DNA of 64,000 bases, from NCBI GenBank assembly GCA_015064845.1, contig SVRL01000005.1, positions 1-64,000 on the forward strand, given 5' to 3'. The stretch comes from Oscillospiraceae bacterium. Lineage in GTDB: Bacteria > Bacillota > Clostridia > Oscillospirales > CAG-272. Each line of letters starts with the position of its first letter. Within the stretch, counting starts at the first letter, position 1. Under the pieces are notes generated by a model. The model saw nothing but the letters and a program-made list of their open reading frames with translations. It was not told the DNA's origin and did no database searches. Positions 8,732-16,931 of the stretch are shown in pieces. The position numbers were made by a program, and so were the translations under genes.

Positions 8732-11053
8732 ATGAAATCTGATTTTGAAAAAACGATATCCTTGGATGGCAATTGGGAACTTTTCTATACCGAAAACAGG
8801 AATCTGGTGCAGGGAGAAGAATATAAAACACTTTTTGCACTCCATCACAGTACGCTTTTTCACGTATCCGCACAAGTACCCGGAAATTTTGAACTCGATC
8901 TTATGCGCGCAGGTATTATTGATGATATTTTCTACGGAGAAAACCCTTTGCTTGCGCAAAAACACGAAAACTTTCATCTTTGGTATGCAAGAACCTTTGA
9001 ATTTACGGAATCATCTTCTCAAAATTTAATTTTCGATGGAGTTGATACTTTTGCCGACGTTTATCTCAACGGCGTTTTGATCGGTCAAACAGATAATATG
9101 CTGATTGCGCACACAATGGCAGCCAAAACATTAAAATGCGGTATAAATGAAATCGTCGTACATATCAAACCCGTTTTTCTGGAATCCCGCAAGCACCCGA
9201 TCGGCGCGGGATGCATCGTTCATCAAAGCTATAATGCAGAAAGTCTTGCAGTGCGCAAAGCGGCGCACATGTTCGGATGGGATATTATGCCGAGAATTCT
9301 TTCCGGAGGAATCTGGAAATCGGTTCGTCTGGAAGAAATCCGCAAAGAACGCCTGGAAGAACTTTATTTGAGAACGGTTGCTCTCCGTCCCAACAAAGCG
9401 ATTTTGCGTTTGTACTATCAAGCCGATATAAAGGGCGATTTTTCCTATGAGTATCAACTGAAAATCGAAGGCGTTTGCAAAGACAGCAGTTTTGAAAAAG
9501 TAATTGCTCTTTGGAATCCTTCCGGAACAACGCATATCGATTTGATGTCGCCGTATCTCTGGTGGACGAAAGATATGGGCGAACAAAATCTTTATGAAAT
9601 TACGGCAACACTTTCCCATTTTGAAAAAATCATTGACCGCGTTACTTTCCGTATGGGCGTTTGTAAATTCGATCTGAAGAGAAGCAGTCTTGCCGATGAA
9701 AACGCAGAATTCTGTTTCTATATCAATAAAGAGCCGTTGTTTGTGCGCGGAACGAACTGGGTTCCTTTGGATGCACTCCACTCCCGTGACCGTGAGCGTC
9801 TGCCGCGCGCATTGGAAATTCTGAACGATTCGAATTGCAATATGGTTCGTTTCTGGGGCGGCAATGTATACGAAGACGAAGCCATGTTTGACTACTGCGA
9901 CGAAAACGGTATTGCCGTATGGCAGGATTTCGCTATGGGATGTGCATCCTATCCGCTGAACGGTCATCTCTGCCAAAGCCTTGAAAAAGAAGTCACCGCC
10001 GTTGTTAAAAAATACAGACAGCATCCTTGCATTGCGGTCTGGGCAGGCGATAACGAATGTGATGAAGCCGTAGCTTTGTGGCGAAAAGACGGCTTGGATC
10101 CCAACAGAAACGTATTGACAAGAAAAGTCATTCCCTCCGTTCTGACACAGCACGATCCCGAACGCGCCTATCTGCCGAGTTCGCCCTATATTGATGAACG
10201 TGCTTATGCAAGCGGCAATCCCGGAAACACTCCCGAAAAACACCTTTGGGGACCAAGAGATTATTTCAAAAGTGATTTTTATACCACTTCCCCTGCTGCA
10301 TTCGCAAGCGAAACGGGTTATCACGGCTGTCCTGCACCTTCCTCTCTTGAAAAATTTATTTCTCCCGAACGCATGTGGCCTTGGCAGGATAATCCCGAAT
10401 GGCAAATTCATGCTACCTGCATGGAGCTCGGACCGCAGGCGAAATATGCTTTCCGTATTCCTTTGATGGCAAATCAAATCAAAGTTCTCTTTGATGAAGA
10501 ACCCGAAACGTTGGAACGTTTTGCAAAAATGAGCCAGGCTTCGCAAGCGGAAGCCATGAAATTTTTCGTTGAACGATTCCGAAGCGGTAAATGGAAACAT
10601 ACCGGCATTATCTGGTGGAACCTGATTGACGGATGGCCGCAATTTTCCGATGCCGTTACAGATTATTATTATGCAAAAAAATTGGCGTATTACGTCATAC
10701 GCCGTTCGCAGCAGCCGATTTGTCTGATGTTCCGCGAACCTTGCGGAGAAAATCTTGAACTTGTCGGTGCCAATGAATATTTGCGGAATGTTTCCGTTTC
10801 CTATCGCGTTACGGATATGACTGTAGACAGAACTGCGTGTGAAGGTGTTGTATTACTGCAAAAAAATCAAACAACACCGATTACAATAACAAATTATTTT
10901 CCAGACGGGATACATTTTTATTTGATAGAATGGTCATATGAAGGAAAACAGGGAAAAAATTACTACGTCAGCGGAAGAGCGCCCTTTTCATTTGACGAAT
11001 ATGAGCAATATATGAAAAAAAGCGGAATGTGGGAGGCTGACGGTTTGAACTGA
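8732..11053 (+). CDS. GH2 beta-mannosidase
   Basis: A 773-residue glycoside hydrolase family 2 enzyme, close to the usual length for cytoplasmic beta-mannosidases. The N-terminal jelly-roll (residues 1-200) is followed by an Ig-like domain and the TIM barrel. The acid/base Glu is in AVWAGDNECDEA, the nucleophile Glu in ASETGYHGCP, and the typical IWWNLIDGWPQFSDA motif follows. There is no signal peptide, so it trims imported manno-oligosaccharides from the non-reducing end. The metallophosphoesterase gene starts 15 bases downstream with its own strong ribosome site, so the two are probably co-transcribed. Confidence 0.88.
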   Translation: MKSDFEKTISLDGNWELFYTENRNLVQGEEYKTLFALHHSTLFHVSAQVPGNFELDLMRAGIIDDIFYGENPLLAQKHENFHLWYARTFEFTESSSQNLIFDGVDTFADVYLNGVLIGQTDNMLIAHTMAAKTLKCGINEIVVHIKPVFLESRKHPIGAGCIVHQSYNAESLAVRKAAHMFGWDIMPRILSGGIWKSVRLEEIRKERLEELYLRTVALRPNKAILRLYYQADIKGDFSYEYQLKIEGVCKDSSFEKVIALWNPSGTTHIDLMSPYLWWTKDMGEQNLYEITATLSHFEKIIDRVTFRMGVCKFDLKRSSLADENAEFCFYINKEPLFVRGTNWVPLDALHSRDRERLPRALEILNDSNCNMVRFWGGNVYEDEAMFDYCDENGIAVWQDFAMGCASYPLNGHLCQSLEKEVTAVVKKYRQHPCIAVWAGDNECDEAVALWRKDGLDPNRNVLTRKVIPSVLTQHDPERAYLPSSPYIDERAYASGNPGNTPEKHLWGPRDYFKSDFYTTSPAAFASETGYHGCPAPSSLEKFISPERMWPWQDNPEWQIHATCMELGPQAKYAFRIPLMANQIKVLFDEEPETLERFAKMSQASQAEAMKFFVERFRSGKWKHTGIIWWNLIDGWPQFSDAVTDYYYAKKLAYYVIRRSQQPICLMFREPCGENLELVGANEYLRNVSVSYRVTDMTVDRTACEGVVLLQKNQTTPITITNYFPDGIHFYLIEWSYEGKQGKNYYVSGRAPFSFDEYEQYMKKSGMWEADGLN

Positions 11054-11068
11054 CGAAAGGAGGTTATC

Positions 11069-11734
11069 ATGTTAGTTACGGGAGATACCCACGGCGAACA
11101 AAACAGATTTAACGAAATATTATCTCAGGCAAAACGAAACGATATCATTCTGATTTGCGGTGATTGCGGACTTTTATTCCACGACTTGATTACGGAACAT
11201 ATTTTTTTGAACAAATTGGAAAAAGAGCCTTATAGCATTTGTTTCTGTGACGGCAATCACGAAAATTTTTCTGCCATCTACCGCTACCCCTGCGAAGAAT
11301 GGAACGGTGGAAAGGTTCACCGCATTCGGAATAATATATTTCATCTGATGCGCGGTCAGGTTTTCACGATTGAAGGAAAGAAAATCTTCACAATGGGCGG
11401 CGCATACAGCGTAGACAAATATATGCGTACGGAAAACGTTTCCTGGTGGAAAGAAGAATTGCCCACCAATGAGGAATATGCGGAAGCCGTCAAGAATCTG
11501 AAAGCAAACGATTTTTCCGTGGATTACATCATTTCTCACACGGCGCCAAGAGAAATCATTCGCAGAATGGGTGCCAATCCCGATTTTGCCAAGGATTCCG
11601 AATTGACGGGATTTTTGGAATGGGTCATGTATGAAACGAAATACCGAAAGTGGTTTTTCGGACATTGGCACAAAGATGAGCAGATTGATGAAAAACATCG
11701 CGCCGTTTGGTTCGATCTGATTCGTCCGGAATAG
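11069..11734 (+). CDS. Calcineurin-like metallophosphoesterase
   Basis: A 221-residue phosphoesterase with the full metal-binding set in order: GDTHG at the N-terminus, GDCG, GNHEN, SHTAP and GHWHKD near the end. This binuclear metal fold hydrolyses phosphomono- or diesters in the cytoplasm. Substrate cannot be told from sequence; phage- and plasmid-like serine/threonine-phosphatase relatives share the layout. AAAGGAGG precedes the ATG. Follows the beta-mannosidase gene closely and ends before a long hairpin terminator. Confidence 0.85.
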   Translation: MLVTGDTHGEQNRFNEILSQAKRNDIILICGDCGLLFHDLITEHIFLNKLEKEPYSICFCDGNHENFSAIYRYPCEEWNGGKVHRIRNNIFHLMRGQVFTIEGKKIFTMGGAYSVDKYMRTENVSWWKEELPTNEEYAEAVKNLKANDFSVDYIISHTAPREIIRRMGANPDFAKDSELTGFLEWVMYETKYRKWFFGHWHKDEQIDEKHRAVWFDLIRPE

Positions 11735-11763
11735 TTCAAACAAAATAAAAACACAAACGAAAG

Positions 11764-11817
11764 CAAAGACTTGCCGGCTTGGGATGTCAAACGACATCCC
11801 AAGTAGGCAAGTCTTTT
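11764..11817 (+). terminator. Long intrinsic terminator
   Basis: Two stacked stems: AAAGACTTGCC pairs with GGCAAGTCTTT outside, and TTGGGATGTC with GACATCCCAA inside, then T-run. Ends the mannosidase/phosphoesterase unit. Confidence 0.85.
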
Positions 11818-11925
11818 ATGTAGCATTGCTGATTACAAAATATCAATCTGTTAAAACAATATTGCGGAATAGTTTTCTAACCGTTGCATATACTTGATGT
11901 ATCAAGCAGAAAACAGGAGAAAAAC

Positions 11926-12456
11926 ATGAAAAAAACAATTTCTTTGTGGCAATTCGCAGGCTTTGCCTTTACATCGTTTGCGGGAACGCTTTTGCATTTT
12001 CTTTACGAGTGGACCAACCAAAGTATATGGGCGGCACCTTTTTCCGCCATTAACGAATCTACTTGGGAACATATGAAGCTCCTTTTCTTTCCCATGCTGA
12101 TTTTTGCTTTAGTCGAAGATCGATTTTTGAAAAAAGATTTCCCTGATTTCTGGTGTGTAAAATTGTGCGGCATTTCCGTCGGACTTTTGTTGATTCCCGT
12201 CCTTTTTTACACCTATAACGGAGCCATCGGACCTTCTCCCGACTTTGTCAACATAGCTATTTTTTTCATCTCGGCGGCTTTTTCCTATTGGCTTGAAACG
12301 AAACTTTTGCAAAAAGAAGCCTCTTCTTGCAACTCTTCCGTCAAGCCAATTACGGCATTGCTTGCAATCGCCGTTCTTTTCGTGTTGTTTACGTTTGCAA
12401 CACCGCAACTTCCGCTTTTCCGCGATCCCGAAACCATGCTTTACGGCATACGATAA
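11926..12456 (+). CDS. DUF6512-like small membrane protein
   Basis: A 176-residue membrane protein with about five helices. The N-terminal block FAGTLLHFLYEW followed by INESTWEHMKLLFFPML is characteristic of a family of Clostridia membrane proteins annotated only as DUF6512. The ORF track starts at a TTG; the ATG at 11926 has an AGGAG site and is preferred. No function is known. It stands alone between a terminator and the convergent DUF3021 gene. Confidence 0.72.
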   Translation: MKKTISLWQFAGFAFTSFAGTLLHFLYEWTNQSIWAAPFSAINESTWEHMKLLFFPMLIFALVEDRFLKKDFPDFWCVKLCGISVGLLLIPVLFYTYNGAIGPSPDFVNIAIFFISAAFSYWLETKLLQKEASSCNSSVKPITALLAIAVLFVLFTFATPQLPLFRDPETMLYGIR

Positions 12457-12510
12457 ATTTCAGCTCATATATTTTCGGATAAGACCGATCCGTCAGAAAC
12501 AGCAAGCACT

Positions 12511-12933
12511 TCATTTTTGTTTTTGCGCCAGCTTGGAATTCAGCAGATCGGTTTTTTTCTTTGTCATAAAATAGATGCCCATCCAAATGATGCCGTATCC
12601 AACGAAAAAACAAACCGTGAAGATCAAAACACTTTCCTGTTTGAGCCAACCGTTCATCAAATAAATAATAATGTAATCCAAATAAAGGACAAAGCCGTGA
12701 ATAAAAATCGCACATAACAGAGGGAGTTTTTCAATTTGGTAAACCGCTTGAATCCCTCCCGCGACAAAAGCAAGTAAAAATGAAGTGATAATTCCCACGA
12801 TAACCTCTTCCGCCCTTAACGTTTCAATCACGCCGAAGCGCCAAAGAAACAGGTAAATGACCGCCAAAACAAGAGGTCCGTAACCTCCTGCAAGAAATCC
12901 CCGATGAATAAAATGCAAAATAAATTTTTTCAT
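12511..12933 (-). CDS. DUF3021 family membrane protein
   Basis: A 140-residue protein with four hydrophobic helices, matching the size and layout of DUF3021 proteins, which sit next to LytTR DNA-binding proteins and probably modulate them at the membrane. The track ORF starts 22 codons too early. The ATG at 12933 overlaps the LytTR stop (ATGA) and has a GGAGG site 11 bases ahead. It is the last gene of a four-gene operon: ABC ATPase, ABC permease, LytTR, DUF3021. Confidence 0.82.
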   Translation of the reverse strand: MKKFILHFIHRGFLAGGYGPLVLAVIYLFLWRFGVIETLRAEEVIVGIITSFLLAFVAGGIQAVYQIEKLPLLCAIFIHGFVLYLDYIIIYLMNGWLKQESVLIFTVCFFVGYGIIWMGIYFMTKKKTDLLNSKLAQKQK

Positions 12934-13373
12934 TTGATTTGAAACCTCCGTTTGATTTCCGAAAAACATCTCCTGGAAACGTAATCCTGATACCCACACT
13001 TAAAAATCACGTCCACACCGCCATTCCAAACGGTTTTGAAACGCAAAATACGGTTTTCGTTTGCCAAAGCGGATTTATTGATCCGAATAAAATATGACGG
13101 AAGCACTTCTTCCAGTTCAAATAAACGCTTCGGAACCCGATACCGTTCGTTATTTTTATCAATCGCAATGACCTTTCGGTCGATGACCGCAATACACTCA
13201 ATTTCGGAAAAAGAAAGCTGTGTCATTTCATCCTCGCGCCAAACGGAAATTTTATCTTCCCCCTTGTATGCGAGAATTAAATTTTCAATTTGTTCGGTCA
13301 ATGCACTTGGCGTATGCGCAACTACCGTTACGGATTCTTCCGCCATTGGATCCAATTTCAATATATATTTCAT
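12930..13373 (-). CDS. LytTR DNA-binding regulator
   Basis: A 147-residue regulator. The C-terminal LytTR domain (residues about 45-147) shows the IECIAVIDRKV strand, the RVPKRLFELEEVLP segment and the conserved YFIRINKSALAN motif. There is no receiver domain, so it is not a classical response regulator; control probably comes from the coupled DUF3021 membrane protein. It follows the ABC permease by 13 bases. Two direct repeats 21 bp apart upstream of the ABC ATPase promoter are its likely binding sites, suggesting autoregulation of the whole operon. Confidence 0.88.
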   Translation of the reverse strand: MKYILKLDPMAEESVTVVAHTPSALTEQIENLILAYKGEDKISVWREDEMTQLSFSEIECIAVIDRKVIAIDKNNERYRVPKRLFELEEVLPSYFIRINKSALANENRILRFKTVWNGGVDVIFKCGYQDYVSRRCFSEIKRRFQIK

Positions 13374-13386
13374 CTTGAAAACACCT

Positions 13387-14118
13387 TTACTGTTTTTTCA
13401 TCTGCCGCAAAAAGAGCAAAACCGCACCAAGAGAAACAGCAAGCATATAAAGAAGCACGGGAAGCAAATGAGAAGCAATGTCCTTAAAATCTTCCGTCAA
13501 AGCACTCTGAACCAATTCAACGGCATGAACAAACGGCAATGCGTGCGCAATCGCTTCAAATACGCCTCCAACAAGCGAAAGGTCAAACCATACACCGGAG
13601 AGCCATGCGGAAAGATTGGTCAGCAGAGCGCCGCAAATCCCGCCTACCTGCTTACTGTTCATTACGCTTCCGAACAATAAGCCGAGCGAGATATAAAAAA
13701 CAGCCATCGGTATATTGAAAAGCACCGCATAAAAAATATGAATCGAAAACGGAAGCTTCAAAAACAACGCAACCAGATAACAACAAACGCTTTGTATAAG
13801 CGCAAACGGAAGCATTGGCAGGATATATCCCAAAATAAACTCATATGCACGCAAAGGCGTTGTATATAATCTCTGCAAAAATGCGCTTTCTCTGTCTTTG
13901 GCAACCAACGAAGAAGAAAACAACGCAAAAAAAGAAAGTCCGAAAACCGTAATCCCCGGGGCCAGAGTTTCAATTGCAAATAGCTCAACGGGAACATTGG
14001 CTTGTATTGCGCTGAGCAAAAGAAGCAAAACGATCGGAAATCCGAGGCCGAAAAACAAATTGATCGGATCCCGCAAAATTTCCTTTGCGCATCGTTTGGA
14101 AAATGTCCATATTCTCAT
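13387..14118 (-). CDS. ABC-2 type transporter permease
   Basis: A 243-residue membrane protein with six predicted helices and the ABC-2 permease layout: short cytoplasmic N-terminus, RDPINLFFGLGFPIVLLLL first helix, then a cytoplasmic loop with SLVAKDRESAFLQRLYTTPL, a standard family motif. Works with the ATPase gene upstream, which it overlaps by four bases. Such two-gene exporters, together with LytTR and DUF3021 genes, typically export or confer resistance to peptides, antibiotics or lipids. Cargo unknown. Confidence 0.85.
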   Translation of the reverse strand: MRIWTFSKRCAKEILRDPINLFFGLGFPIVLLLLLSAIQANVPVELFAIETLAPGITVFGLSFFALFSSSLVAKDRESAFLQRLYTTPLRAYEFILGYILPMLPFALIQSVCCYLVALFLKLPFSIHIFYAVLFNIPMAVFYISLGLLFGSVMNSKQVGGICGALLTNLSAWLSGVWFDLSLVGGVFEAIAHALPFVHAVELVQSALTEDFKDIASHLLPVLLYMLAVSLGAVLLFLRQMKKQ

Positions 14119-14843
14119 TTGTCTGCCTCCTTTACGATAGAAATAAATGCGTTTTCAAATTTTTCCGCGGACGTTCGTTCCATCAGTTCCCGAACCGTTC
14201 CCACGGCAAGAAGCTTTCCGTTTTTCATGATGCCGACAGAATCGGAAAGTGCCTCTGCTTCTTCCATATAATGCGTGGTTAAAATAACGGTTATCTCCCC
14301 TTTCATTGCCCGAATGGTATCCCAAAGCTCGCTTCTGGCAATGACGTCCAAGCCCAGGGTCGGTTCATCAAGAAACAAAATTTCAGGTTCTCCGATCAAC
14401 GCCATGGCAATACTCAAGCGGCGCTGATAACCGCCCGAAAGCTTTCCCGCTTTTTTCTTCAAAACAGCCTGTAATGAAAATTGCTCCGAAAGCTTTTTCG
14501 TCTGCTCTTCTGTTTTTTCCTTGGAAAAGCCGTAAATTCCGCACATCAATTCAAGATTTTCTTTTACGGACAAATTCGGCGCGACTGCGGTTTCCTGCGG
14601 AGATACACCGATCTTTCGTTTGACCGCCTCGCTTTGATGCAATATACTGCTGCCGCCAACCGTGGCATCGCCCTGTGTCGGCTTTGTCAAGCAGGAAAGC
14701 ATTTTGATTGTCGTCGTCTTCCCCGCGCCGTTCAAGCCGAGCAATGAAAAAAGCTCGCCCTTTTTAATCGTCAGATTCAATTGATCCACCGCTGTCAGAT
14801 CGTGATATTTTTTTGTTAAATTGTTTGCTTGAATGGCATCCAT
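14115..14843 (-). CDS. ABC transporter ATP-binding protein
   Basis: A 242-residue ATPase with Walker A GLNGAGKTTTIKML, Q-loop SPQETA, signature LSGGYQRR, Walker B EILFLDEPTLGLD and the H-loop TTHYMEEAE. It energises the permease encoded next. The first gene of a four-gene operon; GGAGGAGAACGG precedes the ATG. A -10 TATAAT lies at 14887-14882 and two LytTR-type repeats lie just upstream of it. Confidence 0.92.
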   Translation of the reverse strand: MDAIQANNLTKKYHDLTAVDQLNLTIKKGELFSLLGLNGAGKTTTIKMLSCLTKPTQGDATVGGSSILHQSEAVKRKIGVSPQETAVAPNLSVKENLELMCGIYGFSKEKTEEQTKKLSEQFSLQAVLKKKAGKLSGGYQRRLSIAMALIGEPEILFLDEPTLGLDVIARSELWDTIRAMKGEITVILTTHYMEEAEALSDSVGIMKNGKLLAVGTVRELMERTSAEKFENAFISIVKEADK

Positions 14844-14913
14844 TCCGTTCTCCTCCGTTTTACGATGTTTTTAACGGTTTTATTATAACATATCCTTCAA
14901 TAAAAATGTGTAT

Positions 14914-14948
14914 TTATGCTCCAACGGTCTTTTTTTATGTCCCAACGG
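14914..14948 (-). promoter_or_regulatory. Tandem LytTR-type operator sites upstream of the ABC operon
   Basis: On the minus strand CCGTTGGGACATAA and CCGTTGGAGCATAA are two 14-base direct repeats with two mismatches, starting exactly 21 bp apart. This is the spacing of LytTR-family binding sites, where imperfect 9-bp repeats occupy one DNA face. They lie about 27-61 bp upstream of the TATAAT at 14882-14887, an activator position. The -35 in this promoter is poor, which fits activation. Confidence 0.65.
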
Positions 14949-14949
14949 C

Positions 14950-14974
14950 AAAAAGCGAGCAATGCCCGCTTTTT
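14950..14974 (-). terminator. Terminator of the XRE-membrane gene
   Basis: AAAAAGCG-GCA / TGC-CGCTTTTT hairpin, overlapping the stop codon of the minus-strand gene at 14973. On the minus strand it runs into AAAAAGC...GCTTTTT followed by GCCGTTGGG. Confidence 0.55.
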
Positions 14975-16262
14975 AAGCTCTTTTCATTTTTCTCAAATAG
15001 GATATACCGCACGCAATAACGTCAAGAACCATCAATCCATACAACAGAATGTGCAGATAATCGTAATTGTTGAGCGCGATATTATACGCGCGCTGGGTAA
15101 TGACGGTAACGGGCATTTTATCTTCAGCAGACTCCGTAAACAAAATAGATTTATTCAAAGACTTATGAAAATAATATTCACAGATGACTTCTCCCTTGGA
15201 ATTGACGATCTTTCCCTGTTCTTTCATAAAAGAGGCATCGGAATAATCTTCTCCCGGAACAACCACCACGGCATCGCCCTCTTTATCGTAGTATGTATAG
15301 CCTTCTTTATACCAAGTATCATATTGATTTTCCATAAAGGCCTTGAAATCCTCGCAGGTATAAAAAACTTCTTTTCGTGCAAGTCCTCTGATACCGATTA
15401 CTTCCAAAACAAAAACGCCGATTCCGATCACAAGAGCAATACACAAAGAAACTGCGATTGTTTTCAGCAAAAGTTTTTTGTTATAACCAAACGCTTCCTT
15501 TTCAGACGAAGTTAACGAATATAATCCTCTGCTGCAAAGACAGTCCCGAATCTTTAAAATATAGAAAATATATGCCAAGACTCCGATTGCAAGAACAAAT
15601 ATACCGCCCCACAAAAGCCATGATCCAAATTCCAATCCGTAATAGGGACTATCCAGCAAAACAACGAGAGGCAAACAAAACGAAACACTCAAAAGATTGA
15701 AAAAAGAAATCCTGATTGCCGTTTTCACCACGTCGTTATTGGATAAAAGAAGCTGTTGCGCACGGGTATCGTCCTCTTCATCCACCGAAAATCTTGCGTT
15801 TACGGTAAAACAAATCTGGCATATTTCACTTGTTGCGGCAAACGCCAAAGCCAGACAAAACGCAATCAAGCCTTTTGAAAAGGAGAGATTGGCAATCATT
15901 GCGGCAATCAGACCGAGAATCGTAATCCCAACGGAAATCATCGTAAAGTTTTGATATTTTTTCCGTGTTCGGTCTAACATGAAACGAAACTGTTTTTCGC
16001 TCTTTTCTTTTTGTCTTTGATCTCCGTTTTCTCTTTCCAAACGTTCGGGATTGTTTCGCTCTCCCCGAAGCAACTCATCTGCCGTAATACCAAAAATTTC
16101 CGCGATTGCGGGAATCAGCGAAAGATCAGGCGTGCATTCATCGCATTCCCATCGGCTGACCGTTTTGTCCGAAACGAAAAGTTTTTCGCCAAATTCCCTT
16201 TGCGTCATGCCGTTTGCTTTTCGCAATGCCGATATAAATTTTCCGATTGTTTTCTTTTCCAT
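14973..16262 (-). CDS. XRE-type HTH regulator fused to a membrane domain
   Basis: A 429-residue protein. Residues 5-65 form an XRE/Cro helix-turn-helix: ISALRKANGMTQREFGEKL, then SDKTVSRWECDECTPDLSL. A charged linker is followed by hydrophobic helices at about 110-160 and 190-250, a further helix near 285, an extracytoplasmic Tyr/Asp-rich segment (about 310-400) and a final helix. The layout suggests a membrane-anchored one-component sensor whose outside domain controls DNA binding. GGAGG precedes the ATG at 16262. Its position next to the ABC/LytTR operon hints at a shared signal, which is inference. Confidence 0.82.
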   Translation of the reverse strand: MEKKTIGKFISALRKANGMTQREFGEKLFVSDKTVSRWECDECTPDLSLIPAIAEIFGITADELLRGERNNPERLERENGDQRQKEKSEKQFRFMLDRTRKKYQNFTMISVGITILGLIAAMIANLSFSKGLIAFCLALAFAATSEICQICFTVNARFSVDEEDDTRAQQLLLSNNDVVKTAIRISFFNLLSVSFCLPLVVLLDSPYYGLEFGSWLLWGGIFVLAIGVLAYIFYILKIRDCLCSRGLYSLTSSEKEAFGYNKKLLLKTIAVSLCIALVIGIGVFVLEVIGIRGLARKEVFYTCEDFKAFMENQYDTWYKEGYTYYDKEGDAVVVVPGEDYSDASFMKEQGKIVNSKGEVICEYYFHKSLNKSILFTESAEDKMPVTVITQRAYNIALNNYDYLHILLYGLMVLDVIACGISYLRKMKRA

Positions 16263-16370
16263 AAAATGTATCCTCCTTGTATTTCATCTTGATCGGATGA
16301 CATCATTCTATCATTTTGTCAGAAAAAACACCACCCCAAAATCCGGGAATCTCTCCCGAAATGCGAGAAT

Positions 16371-16766
16371 TCAACTTTTATGATTCTTTTCGGTACATTT
16401 TTTCCAATTACCTCTGCGGATGGAACTGCTCTTTATAAACAAAAGCGGAATTTTTTGTTTTCGAATCAATCCCAAAAGCGCCCAAACTTCGCACCAGAGA
16501 AAAAGAAGTAGCGCCATGCCATACGCTTCTGTTTCCAAAAAATAAAACATCAGATAAGAAAAACTCAAGGAAAAAGAGTGGATCAATGTATACGGAATAC
16601 TCCTTTTTCCCTCTTTCAAAAATTTTTTTGAATAAAAAAAGGAAGTAAACGGAAGGTAAACGATTATCCATAAAACGAAGATAGTTACATGATATTCTAA
16701 ATTAATAAAAATCAATTGAAAGCCAATCGATACCAAAAAAGAAACCAACGGATATATATATTTCAC
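16371..16766 (-). CDS. Truncated membrane-protein paralogue, probably decaying
   Basis: A 131-residue ORF with four hydrophobic segments. It resembles residues 30-130 of the protein at 4711-5499 (FLWCEVWALLGLIR against FIWSQCWSLLGLIR), but that protein has 262 residues. After LGLIRKQK the frame diverges. A different frame gives KNSAFVYKEQF and, beyond a stop, EKMY, which resembles the paralogue's KEVF...KKMY. Restoring one A in the A-run there would recover that frame. The rest of the paralogue is missing. I call it a frameshifted remnant that may still be expressed as a short protein. Confidence 0.5.
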   Translation of the reverse strand: MKYIYPLVSFLVSIGFQLIFINLEYHVTIFVLWIIVYLPFTSFFYSKKFLKEGKRSIPYTLIHSFSLSFSYLMFYFLETEAYGMALLLFLWCEVWALLGLIRKQKIPLLFIKSSSIRRGNWKKCTEKNHKS

Positions 16767-16864
16767 AAAAAACCTCCTTTTTCAAATCCGCAACACCTAT
16801 AATGCCAAAAAATCTCTACGTTTGATATTATATCATTTTTTCAAAATTCTTTCAAGTATTCTTC

Positions 16865-16893
16865 TTGTTTTTCATTCTGTTCTGTGCTATAAT
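16865..16893 (+). promoter_or_regulatory. Promoter of the 916-residue GH2 gene
   Basis: TTGTTT, 17 bases, TATAAT; the same -35, -10 and spacing as the beta-mannosidase promoter at 8647. Confidence 0.65.
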
Positions 16894-16931
16894 TGTATTG
16901 AAAATTATATTGGAAAAGGAGTCTATCATTG

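Noticed and set aside
9131-10642. 503-codon minus-strand ORF opposite beta-mannosidase
   Set aside because: Antisense shadow of a well-supported GH2 gene, with no motif or ribosome site.
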